This document shows, one piece after another, positions 23,431-33,558 of a stretch of DNA of 64,000 bases. Origin of the DNA: Moniliella sp. 'wahieum' (Eukaryota > Basidiomycota > Moniliellomycetes > Moniliellales > Moniliellaceae); assembly GCA_003971905.1 (NCBI GenBank), contig RSEE01000053.1, forward strand, positions 1-64,000, given 5' to 3'. The position numbers and the translations under genes are program-made. The notes below the pieces were generated by a model. The model did not search any database and was not told the DNA's origin. It saw only the letters and a list, made by a program, of their open reading frames with translations. Each line of letters begins with the position of its first letter. Positions within the stretch are counted from its first letter, which is position 1.

Positions 23431-23849
23431 TCGTACCCAATACCTTAGACCTCACAAGCAAGCCTGCCACTCCTCCCTGCTCAGGCCTCCCTCCTCCCTC
23501 CCCCCCTACTCCTTCCTCCCCCGGACCCCAGACTGCGTAGCTCAGAGGCCTGAATCCTGAGCTGAACGTTGAGTTCATCAATAATTCAATGTTCGACCCA
23601 GCTCGCGATGAGGTCAATGTCATCGCCGACGGGGATAGGAGATCCTGAGAGATGCGACCAGCATCCAGGTCCAGCATAGAGGCAAGACTGTTTTTCATCC
23701 ATCCATCACCACCACCACCACCACCACCACCACCACCACACACTTTCTCTGAACAATGGGTATCTCCCATTTTGCCGGCGTGTGGAGCTTGCGTTTTTTT
23801 CTGCCAGACGCGGTATCGGGAAAAGCCGATCGCACTACCGAGCGTATAA
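23431..23849. other. spacer with (CAC)n microsatellite
   Basis: No gene seen. A (CAC)n run of about eleven units occupies about 23707-23740. Confidence 0.7.
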
Positions 23850-23943
23850 GCTTCAATGGGTTAGTGGTATACTACATCGTTGCCAGACTGGCCCCGTGCC
23901 TGTGAGACATCGATGTGACAGGGGTTCGATTCCCCTTTGAAGC
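23850..23943 (+). tRNA. tRNA-Gly (GCC) with intron, copy 1
   Basis: Cloverleaf: acceptor GCTTCAA/TTGAAGC, A-box-like GGTTAGTGG, anticodon stem CATCG/CGATG, loop TTGCCA carrying anticodon GCC, and T arm AGGGG-TTCGATT-CCCCT. An intron of about 24 bases (GACTGGCCC...GAGACA) sits just 3' of the anticodon at the standard position. A T6 Pol III terminator begins at 23948. A second copy, in opposite orientation at 38201-38294, differs only by one base in the intron. Confidence 0.95.
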
Positions 23944-23947
23944 ATAC

Positions 23948-23953
23948 TTTTTT
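23948..23953 (+). terminator. Pol III T-run terminator of tRNA-Gly
   Basis: TTTTTT starts five bases after the acceptor stem of the tRNA. Confidence 0.8.
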
Positions 23954-24855
23954 ACACCACTCTCCCACACCTGGTCAATTTATCTACTGTCCTGGTTAAA
24001 CAAGGCCTACCTCCTCATCTCTCCCCTTTCTTTTTTGAGACACGGCTGAGCACACCCTCATTTATGATTGGACTACTATGTGTTCGACCAGCCTGTTTTC
24101 TTCCTCCGCCTCTCTCCACGGTGCTGCTGCACAGTAAAGGAAGAGCTTTCGCCTACGCCTATACTATGTACATGTACCTCGAGAACATATAGTAACCTCT
24201 CTTTTTATTATTGTGTAATGAGGGCCTCTTTCTCCTTTCCTTTCTTGTCGGTCCAAAGCACCCTGAAAGTAGACAGACAAGTCCCTACGAGGCTCTAGGA
24301 TTGCGAATTTTTACGGCTAGGAGCAGAGAGGTTGGGAAGAACGAGAAGGGGTTGCTCGGGGTTATCTATACCCCCCCTCCTCTACATGAGCCAGGTTTTG
24401 TGGATGTTGTGTCAACTGTTCTTGGCTCTCTTCTCTCACCTTTTTTGTCTTGTTTGCTCTGGAATCCTCTGGACGTTCTGCACACTAGCGTGTGGGTTTA
24501 TGTGGTACTCCCTCAGTCTGGTACCATGAACGGACGAGTGGCGGGAAGAAGGGAGGGGAAAGATTTTCATCCCCATACCGCAAGTTGTGTACTCCAGAAA
24601 CCACGTGCCACACACAAGCTCAGTATTAGGAACAACAGGCGGACAAGCGACAGGTCACCAAGTAAGTATACCAAAAGCCCAACACCACAGAAAACTCTCT
24701 GTTCTGTTTGATCCTCTCTCGCCACCTCCTCCGTCTCCTCTACGTGGTATTACACTTTATAACCCACATATCGCAATGTTGTATCAATGATGCCAACACA
24801 AGTGAAAAAAGAGGCTTGTTGGGTGTTGCAAGACGGGGACGGAGAACAATCAAAA
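23954..24855. other. spacer, no gene recognised
   Basis: Open frames here are short, disagree with each other and show no domain. It may hold the 3' end or UTR of the minus-strand Zn2Cys6 gene. Confidence 0.5.
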
Positions 24856-26981
24856 CTACAGCATGTGCTTACCCCTCTGGTCGCACCCTGGCACAACAAG
24901 GTGGGGGAAACAGTCCATACTGTCTCTTCCCCCGAATCCAAAAGTACAAGAATGGAATCTACCGCTCCTCCCTCTCGGGGCTTGCGGGGGAAGGATCTCC
25001 TGCTGATCGGGGTCTGGTCTGCGACGTGGCCAAGCTGGACGACATATAACACCCCCCCGCTCGGCGTACCCCTCGCCCCGTCGTCGGAACATGGACAGTG
25101 CGCTGCCGTCCTCGGTGGGGATGAGACAAGGAAGGGAGGGGCAGTATTAAAGTAGCTATTGCCAAACGCACTGGTCACCATCTCGGGAGATCGGGCGGAT
25201 AAGGGCCGAGGGAAGGATAAACGTCGCAAAGAGCTGCCGCCATTTTGCTGGGAGGAGTGGGGAAAGGTGTACTGGGCGTTGCATTCCGCTTGTAATGGTG
25301 CCTGAGACAGGCGTGAGAGACCTATTCGACCCAGGGGGTTGGGGGCAAAAGGGAAGCGCCGTATCTAGCAATGGATCCGTCGCCTACTCCCAAAGCGGGG
25401 GAGAAGAGTGTTGTGACAAAACAGGAGTAGTCGCGTTGGTTTGATCTCCTTTGTCACCGTTCCCCTCCTTGTCCTCAATGCTCCCCTTTTCGTCATCCTT
25501 GTCCCCCTTGTTGTCATTTCCCTCGTCTTCATTGCCCCCCGTGCGGCCCTTACGCTCTTTTAACCCTCTTGTCTACATTGTGCCCCTCGGCTCCCTTGCC
25601 TTCTTTGCAGCCCCCCTTGGCCCGCTTGGCCGCCTTGGCTTTCTTAGCAGCCGCTGCATTGGCTTTGGCTGCTCTCGCTTGATCCGTTTTTGGGTCCGTC
25701 GTCCGGGAGGAGGGTACGGTCCATAGGCACAGATACGCTTGCCACGAACACATTTGGTACATGGCATACCATCCTGGGGGCACTTGACTTTACGTTCGCG
25801 GCAAACAAGACATCCAGTCCGGCTACGTGTAAACTTTTCCTGTCGCTTCGTTCCTGTCCGAACACGAACCTCGGATGGTTCTTTGTCCTCGGTGTCAACG
25901 ACTTCCAACAACGCCGAGACAGAAGCTGGACCTGCCACGGAGGCGGATCCAGACGCTGACCTTGGTGCTGGATCAGATGCCGAGCCCGAGCCCTTGGCCA
26001 GAAACTCAGAACCTGTGGAGCCAACGGAGGCTGGAGGAGGCATCCGTATCAGATCTTTGGTCTTCTTCGTTCAACGGTTGCCACGGAATGGAGGCAGAGT
26101 TGGAGGTGGTCGAAGGATGCGAGTCAAGGCGAGTAGGCAAGCTGGAGTTGAACCTAGAGTGGTGGGAAAGAGGGCGAGAAGTAGATGAGTAGAGAGGAGG
26201 AACGCGTATTGCTCAGCGTACCATTTTCTCTTGTCTCCATAGTTCCCATCAGAGGACGGCGATTGGAGGAGTTCATCAAATCCCGTCAGGTGAGAATCAG
26301 GAAGAGAGTCATGGCCATGTCCCCGGCCAGATGGCCTTGCGTGGAGGTCGGCGTAAGCTGCATTCATAAGGACGCGGGCCGGGCTGAAAGTAGGTTCAGA
26401 TGAGGACGAGGGGGCGGGAGAGTGCTAAGTGGTAAAAGTGGAGACGGGGCATTGGTCGTGTCATCGACAGCAGCTGGCACGCCGTGGTAGCGGGGCGGTA
26501 GCTGCTTGTGCAGGGATGGTCAATTTGCTCATACCTGTACCGTCCTCATGCGAGGAGGCAAAGGGGGCATGGCAACCAGTGAGCTGTTGAAGGGGCAGGC
26601 AAATGAAGAGGTTGTGAAGGAAGGGCTGGATTCCGTGGGGAGAATGGCCCATGTCGCGATCAAGTCTTCAGAGTGCACTAGTAGGGTGCTGAAAGAGGCT
26701 TGGTCATCAAGAGGTGGGGCCGGAGAATAGACCTGGTGCGAGAGCTTGGTGTGTTGGCGAGAGGTAGAAGTGTAAGGAGGAGAGGGTAGAACGAGCCAGA
26801 ATGTCGGTCAGACCACGATCGGTGGCGAGGCGATATTTAGAGTGGAAGCAGGTGCCCACGTTGGCGCCGACGGGTGTGGTGAGCTATAGCATACTGCCAC
26901 CAGCCTCGCAGGCTGCTGCAGCAGTGGAGATAACAAGGGTTGGGAGATCAACGACGCCATGGGCCCGGGATTAACAAGCAT
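24856..26981 (-). CDS. Zn2Cys6 transcription factor (3' end uncertain)
   Basis: ATG 26981 gives MLVNPGPMASLISQP; later frames read VGANVGTCFHSKYRLATDRG, LTDILARSTLSSLHFYLSP and HSEDLIATWAILP. Apparent introns follow VQ (donor GTATGA near 26535) and KRKW (donor GTACGC near 26219, acceptor CTCTAG near 26153). The next exon (SLPTRLDSHPSTTSNSASIP) leads after one indel to the binuclear cluster: RSRTGCLVCRERKVKC, PQDGMPCTKCVRGKRIC, spacing CX2CX6CX5CX2CX6C, then a basic stretch. The tail is Ala/Lys-rich and then acidic (GNDNKGDKDDEKGS). The family binds CGG-type half-sites in the nucleus. The cluster lies well inside the protein, after some 300 residues, not near the N-terminus as is usual. The tail downstream of about 25390 is spread over several frames, so the 3' limit is only a guess. 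Confidence 0.72.
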
Positions 26982-28419
26982 GATGACGGAGGTTGGCTCG
27001 TGGTGGCGGCAAAGCTGGTGGTGTATACGGTGTCCCGGGGCCCTTAGGCGAGATCCGATTTGGGGGTGAGAAAAGAGGCTTCCGGGCTAGGCTGAAATGG
27101 CTGGACTGCACTGGAGCCGAGCAGAGGGAGGATGGCCACAGTGTGCGTTGGAGGGAAGGAGTAGTGACCGAAGCGGACGGGCGAGGAGAAGAGCGAGATG
27201 CGATATAGTAGCGAGCGTTGGCCCTGTTTGCTGTAATGCCCACCACCCACGGTGTGCGGTGTGTGAAAGAGGCGAGCGGGAAACGGGGTGGATCAGTCAA
27301 ATAAGCTCGGGACAGACCCTGTATATAATGGGAGCTGCTCTCTCGCAATATCGGCGCTATAAGACATGGCAGATCAGCGAGCGTTTGTGGCAAGACTGGA
27401 GGATGTTGCTATACTGAACTTGGTCTCCCGTAGTGAACTTAATTTCCAGTAGCATTACATGGTAGCAACGGGGCGTTGCTGCGAGTTGCCTGCCTTTTCG
27501 GCCCCCGGATATCCACAATGGCCTGTTGGCTGGCTCTTCTCTTGGAGGGCAATGCTTAATGAGGACTGGCATCGAGTGCCGCAGTAGGGGCGCTTGCGGC
27601 GAAGCGGAGTATCAGGGTCGGATATCTATCAGGCTGAAGGCCATGCTTACGACTGCGGAGCACAACTGACTTGCGCAGAGCAGGCGACGATGACGGCGTA
27701 CTCGCAAGAATCATCGGCCTGCGGCGGTCCCATTATGCATTAGGCCTCTCAGGCTGAGGGCCTCAGTCCCTCTGGTCTTCTTCCTGAGGCCTCAGGCCAC
27801 CCCGACTCAGTCTCGTCTCACTCTTTATATAACCCCCTGCAGCGGTCAGCCAGCAGCGAGCCGCAGACGAAAAGGGCTACACAGCTTAGCGACAGCTCCA
27901 ACCGAAGCAGAGGCAATTGCACTTCAAGCTTCATCAACATGCCTTGATGAACCCTGCGAGTTGAGCTTACCGCCGTGCTGGCTCCACCGGTATGGGCAAC
28001 GACCGTGCAGGTGAACTTTGTACGCGCGTTGTCGAGTCAGTGCTTAGCCGCGCGGTGCGCTATAATAGGATCCGCCTTGACAACCCCCTATACCCCGCCG
28101 GGTGCTGCGGGGCGTAGGCGGGTACGGGCGCGGGTTCTCCATATGACAACAGGAAAAATGATATATTTTTTAAGCGACGCCAGCAAAGAGGATGCCAAGA
28201 AAGAGTAGAGGGATATTGATTGCTAGCTGGACTGCGAAGCTGAAGCTTGAAGCTCCATACTTTTTGAACGTGATAAGCTTGGCGCTTTTTTAGAGCGACG
28301 ACGCGCTGTGTGGTTCACATGTAACATGTAACACATCTTGGCCGATCGGGATTTACCGGAATGGATGCGACGCACATCTCGATGACTAGATGACTGTTGT
28401 ACCCCATTGACAAGAAAGA
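26982..28419. other. spacer with TATA-like boxes, no recognised gene
   Basis: GTATATAATG lies near 27319 (340 bases upstream of the Zn2Cys6 start) and CTTTATATAACC at 27823-27834. Nothing convincing is encoded downstream of the latter: the first ATG (27939) is followed at once by TGA. The perfect palindrome CCTGAGGCCTCAGG sits at 27783-27796. Confidence 0.5.
27825..27832 (+). promoter_or_regulatory. TATA-like box without an assigned gene
   Basis: TTATATAA in a CT-rich context (CTCACTCTTTATATAACCCC) resembles a core promoter, but no coding region follows on the plus strand before the solo LTR at 28420. It may drive a non-coding RNA or be fortuitous. Confidence 0.3.
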
Positions 28420-28654
28420 TGTTGAGCCATCAGGTGGCTCGTGCTTGGGCCAATGTCCCTTCAGTTCCTCCTCAGGCCTAGGAGTTCCGTTGTTTTTCTC
28501 TCCTACTGTTTTTCCTTGTTCCGCAGCTGCCCCTGTGGCGACTCGCTGCTTGATGTTCCTCTGTAGGCGTGCTGGTTGGCTTAGACCACCACCACCACCA
28601 CCACTAGTGCGATTGCATCACCCTCGAGGACCATCTGGACTCCAGGTCTCATCA
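28420..28654 (+). mobile_element. solo LTR of an LTR retrotransposon (copy 2)
   Basis: This 235-base unit begins TGTTGAGCCATC and ends GGTCTCATCA, with a perfect 5-base target duplication (AAAGA at 28415-28419 and at 28655-28659). It is a diverged copy (about four-fifths identical by eye) of the minus-strand unit at 4433-4661, and the similarity stops exactly at these ends on both sides. No internal retrotransposon genes adjoin it. Confidence 0.9.
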
Positions 28655-29172
28655 AAAGAGGGCGATTGTACTTCTCTCGGGTCCACCAATACCAGTGCGG
28701 CCATCTTCCTCGTTTGTTTTTTCCTCCCCTCTCCCGCTTCAATTGTTTTTGTTTCCTCTTCCCCGCTTTTATTGTTTTTTTTTTCCTCGCCGCCTCTTCC
28801 TCGCATCATTATCATTCCTCTTCCTCGCACAGCTCTTCTTCTTCCTTCCCTCCTCTCTTCGCTTATCTCCGACCGTTACCGAATCTACCCTATATCTCCT
28901 TCATCTGGAAACGACCGGTGGCCACACACGTAGATTATACTCAACGTATACTGTCCTAATTTATATTATGCGGGGCGTTGTACATCAGCGCCATGACCTG
29001 CATCTGTGCATCAGCGTTGCACTTGATTAGTCATAGCTTTATTCTCATTCATCAACGTTCAAAATACTTCTACGTCATCGAAGTTGGACGTGTGTGGCAA
29101 CCAGCTGCGTACCCTTTTTTGAGCCCCAAAGTCCACCCAACTCCGCTCCCTGCCTTGTCAATCTCCTCAGTC
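28655..29172. other. spacer, pyrimidine-rich
   Basis: No gene recognised; the CT-rich stretch 28700-28870 keeps frames open by composition only. Confidence 0.5.
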
Positions 29173-29325
29173 TGTGACGCCTCACTGGTGTAGTGGAGCC
29201 GGTAGCCCAAGTCCGGAACCTTTGGTTTGTTCCGTGCAATAGTCCTTCCTGGCCGCAGGAGATATTCTCTAGCCTCTGCAGTCATGTGCAATGCAATACA
29301 CTACCACTGCCTGCTCTCTGGTCTA
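29173..29325 (+). repeat. dispersed repeat B, copy 1 (possible tRNA-derived SINE)
   Basis: About 150 bases from TGTGACGCC to CTCTGGTCT recur at 62320-62475 in the same orientation with moderate divergence. It carries TGGTGTAGTGG (29186-29196), which fits the Pol III A-box, and GGTTTGTTCC (29224-29233), a weak B-box. That makes a tRNA-derived SINE possible; I see no clear target duplication or A-tail. Confidence 0.7.
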
Positions 29326-32300
29326 TAACACATCGCTCCTACAAGATCCGATCGTACACCACAGATCCATTACAGGCGAGAGATTATCAATAGCATGCTA
29401 TGGTATGGCATGTTATACATGTGAGGGTGACAGTGACCAATGCGTATGTATGATGCTCGGATCGAGTGATCAATGACTAGATGACTTTGGATGGTCGATG
29501 GACAGGCAGTTGCATGGCCCGGTGCCTGTCGAAACTTATGTTTTTGACAGACGTTTTTGACGTCGCGTCACGCGTCACGCGTCACCAAGGACCTTTTGGC
29601 AGTACTTGACCGATAAGCAATTTGACATTTGGTGGGGTTTTTATATACCCGGTACCGGCACCACCCTCATAGTTTCTCCAACCGTACACACCGCAGCACC
29701 TTGGCATGGCCCCACTAGCTTGCTCTGGTCACAACCCGGTCACGTGACCCACCCCACACCGAACTGACCCTGCACAAGCGAATGCTTTTGGCATGTTGAA
29801 CCTACGCGTTCGCTGCACGTTGACAATGAACGTTGGAGCGAGGAGGTACGTTGGAGGTACGTTGAACTCCTCAGTTCTCTCTTAACGTTCAACGCCCGCA
29901 GACAAAAACGCTCCTGTTGACCGGCAACAGTGGCCCAATCCAACTACCCTTAGGCCTTAGGCATCAGTACATCAGTACCAACAGTGGGCTGGGCCTCAGC
30001 GAGGGCTCTGCCCACTGAGCCCAGGCGCCACAGCCTGCTAGCCCTCAGGCCCTTCAGGCCATACTCAGACCTCACCGGCGAGCTTCAAGAGCTTCACTCT
30101 CACGTTTCTCGGCAGACAGCTTGTTGCGCCGTGCGCGGGACGAACCAGTGGCCGCAATCATATGGCCCCTACTGACCGAAAGAGCTAAGGAGCTGATTGT
30201 GAGCAGGACGGAGTGAACGGAGTATCGAGTATCGATGAGTACGCCGAGTGGAAGCGGTCTGATTGATCTGAGTAATGAATTGCGGCCAGTTGGTCATGGC
30301 GCAACAGGTTGTATCGAGTGGAGTGTGCCTCTCCCCGGACGGGCACCAACCCTCACATCACACATCCGCTTCCTCTGTCTCCCATCGCTCCATCGCCCTT
30401 CCCTCTCACCGCACGTCCAGCCTCCCTAAGTCCTGAACATTCCGTTGCTCCTACGGTTCGTCTCTCGCCCAGCCCAGACATTTTGCGTCTCACGAGAAGG
30501 AGCACTGGCAACCCCCGGTTCGAGACCCCAAGTTCTCAGCCCAAGGCGACCACGGTATGCAATGCCGAATGCCTGCAGCAGGGCTGCTTTAGCTCTGTGA
30601 GTGCCACGCCCAAGCATCAAGCCCCTCTCACCTTTCGACTCGGCCGGGCTGAATGCGAACCTGCTGTCCAAGTGGTCCCGCTGCAGAAGCGCTGGAGCCA
30701 TCCAGTTTCTCATTTTGCTCAATAAGGGCGAGCCCACCGCAAGACGGCCGGCGACACCGTCGCCCCCATGCCTCAAGACTACAACACGTGGTCGCAATCC
30801 CGTCTCTAGCGCACCCACTGGGATGGCGGACTGAAAGCAAGGGCCGTATTAAGTGCCGAGCGCCCCCGTGGTATGGATTGATCAGACTTGTTTCGTTCGG
30901 GCTTGTTCTTTTGTGTGGCTGCTGCCGTGGCGGGGACGCTCATCTCTCTCGCATATGTTCGTCCTTGGCCCTCGGCGTCCTGGTCGACCTCCCTCCGCTC
31001 TTCCTTGCTCTTGTCTAAGAACGTTTTAGGGGGGGAACTTGTTACGTAGAGAAGACAACTTGACCTAGCCAGACCCTGTGCGATGGTGGCATTACTAATT
31101 AATTTCTGAGGCTACGCGCTAGCTCTTCCGTCTTTTGGGATTCTGGGTTCGCGTCTATCCCTTCTCTCCACGACCGACACGGCTTCCCCTTGATCCTTCG
31201 TGCCCCGTTCCCCGTGCCCCGTTTCCCGTTCCCCTTCCCCGTTCCCCGTTCCCCGTTCCCCGTTCCCCGTGCCCCGACGTTCCCCCCGCGTGCTCGTGAT
31301 CATCGCGTGTTCCTTTGGCCATCCGACTGCGGCGCGTTGGTCACGGGTCCCGGTCACGCGCGGCGCGCCAAGCTCCTCTTTCTCTGATGCTTCCGACTTA
31401 ACGTTTCTCACCAACTTTCCTAGCGTGAGCAGCTGGAGCGCGTATTGTGTGTGTTCTGTGTCACTGTGCAGCGTGTAAGTACAGTACAGTACAGTGGCTA
31501 GATTTGACCTCACCAGTCACCCCCCAACCTCACCAACCAATTCATACCTCCACCGGCTACGTTCCAAAATCCTAACCACTGAATCGTCCTAGTAACCTCT
31601 CCCTGTCCTATCCTACCCAATCTCGATCCTATTCGATCCTGTTCGGAGCGCGTCGTAGCTCAGTAGGGGGTTCGAGAGAGATAAATCAAATTATTCGGTA
31701 CGACGAGCAGAGAATGTGCGGGGAGGCAGAGGGGGAGGAGGGGGAGGATCGAGAGAGATGGCACGCTGTGGTACAGATCGGAGAGCAGGTAAGGGGGGGG
31801 GGGAACAAAAACAACGAGAACGGGAACAGTAGGTAGGTAGGTAGGTAGCGCGTTTGAGTTTGTCGTCTTGCAACTTATTTTGCTTGCTTTTGTTTTGCCT
31901 TTTGGATTTTCCTGCTCTTGCCCGCGGGTGTCACTGCAGCCCCCCCCGGGACGCTCGGTTGGCGGGTCCGAAAAGAGCTTGCGGCACGACTCCGCAAACC
32001 ATGCCCCCGCAACCCCAAGAAAACAGTGGGAAGGAAGAAAGACGGCAACCACAAATCAAACCAAAACGCAAGCGCAAATAAACGCAAAACGCAAAAAAGA
32101 AGGTGCAAAAAAGCATGAACCAATGAGCAAAAAGCAAAAAACAACGGAGAAGGAGCACAAGCACAAGCACAAGCACAAGCACAAGCACAAAAGACGAAAC
32201 GATAATGGGAAAAGGGAAAAGAGGGAGAAAAGATAATGAGAAGGTGAGGGAGTGGGGGGTGGGGAGTACAGTGATCTTTTTCTCACCGGAGAGAAGAAAG

Positions 32301-33110
32301 GGGGGAAAGGGCACTGGGCACTGAGCATTGAGCACTGGACAAGGAGAAAACAGAAAAGAGACACGAGAAGAGAAAAGAAAAAGGCGGCGGTAGGAGATAG
32401 ATGGGGTCCCAAGCAAAGCAAAGCAAAGCAAAGCAAAACGTGCAGGCATAGCAAAAAAAGGGTTCGGATAGATATAGAGAGGTACGAATCGTAGCATAAA
32501 GCGCGGCCGCGTGAAACCGCAAAAGGGTAGTCGACCCGAATCGAATCGAATCAAATCAAATCGAATAGAGTCGAGTCGGGAACAAAACGGTGGGTGGATA
32601 GAGTGACGATAGAATGAGGATTGAGAGCGTTGATCCGGTGAGGCTTGCGGAGCTGGAAGCAGTAGAGGAACTGGAAAAGCTGCGGGGACTTGCAGCGTGC
32701 TGAGGCTCAGGCGTGAGGGTTAGGGTCAGATCCGAGGCTGGCGGACCCAAGCCCAAGGTAATGACATTGAACGGACGAACGCTTGAGGGTGGTGCGCTTA
32801 ACACGAATAGAAAGAATGCGGGACGAGACCAAGTCGAGACCAAGGAGGCCTCGAGGGGAGGAGGTTGCAGTTGGGCTTGCAGCGCTTAGCGTTCAGCGTT
32901 TCGCTTTCGCGTTTAGATGGGGATGGGTTCTCGTCATGGTCGTGGGCGTCTCGCTGGCTGGCAGCGGAGGACCAAAAAAGTAAATAGAGCGAAGAGAAAA
33001 GCAGACGACGCGCACTTGGATTGCATTCCAAAGACATAATGGAGCAATCCAAGGCGAACCCAAGCCCAACCTAACCCACACCAAGCCCCGGCACGCGCTT
33101 ACGCCTTAGC
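29326..33110. other. long spacer, simple-sequence-rich, no gene recognised
   Basis: Contains the palindrome GTCACGTGAC (29740-29749), CGTTCCC repeats (31200-31285), AGCACA repeats (32154-32188), AAGCA repeats (32411-32437) and AAATC/GAATC runs (32538-32570). Several frames are open over 31.6-32.6 kb because of this composition. A basic frame at 31918-32116 (ends RRCKKA) and one ending in KHKHK repeats could be a real C-terminus, but nothing identifiable precedes them. Confidence 0.5.
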
Positions 33111-33522
33111 TTACTTGCTCTCCCGGGAGGACGAGGCAAGCGGGACGGGAGGCAAGGTGGCGCAGGCGGGCGGCTTGGTCAGGTGGGGATGCGGATGCGG
33201 GCGCGGATGCGAGCGGGCGGGGGAGTCGGTGGTGTGAGACCGGCGGTGTGGCAAGCGAGGTGGGGGAGAAGGTTTGGATATGGACATGGGCGTGTGTGTG
33301 TGCACGGGAATCTCAGGTTCGGTACAGGACAAGGAGGCGCTACCGGGATGCGTGCAGGCTTGGTGCAGTGCTTCGTGCATGCGTGTGATGGCGACATGCA
33401 CACTGCTCGTTCCGCCTGATCCTGATCCACCTACTCCACCTGCTCCGCTGGCGGTAGAGGCAGCAGCAACCGATCCCGGTCCCGATCCGGAGCCTGAGCC
33501 CGAGTTCGATCCCGATCCCGAT

Positions 33523-33558
<36 letters not shown>

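Noticed and set aside
23707-23740. Regular CAC spacing considered as a CRISPR-like array
   Set aside because: It is a plain trinucleotide microsatellite without spacers; the genome is eukaryotic.
31647-31720. TAGCTCAGTAGGGGGTTCGA, looks like tRNA A- and B-boxes
   Set aside because: The boxes overlap and no cloverleaf can be drawn.
31868-32236. Basic plus-strand frame ending KHKHKHKHK
   Set aside because: Could be a real C-terminus, but the repeat is a simple AGCACA run and nothing upstream is recognisable, so I left it inside the spacer entry.
31931-32554. Long minus-strand open frame with hydrophobic LVLVLV repeats
   Set aside because: It follows from AGCACA and AAGCA simple repeats on the other strand, has no good ATG, and no domain; composition alone keeps it open.
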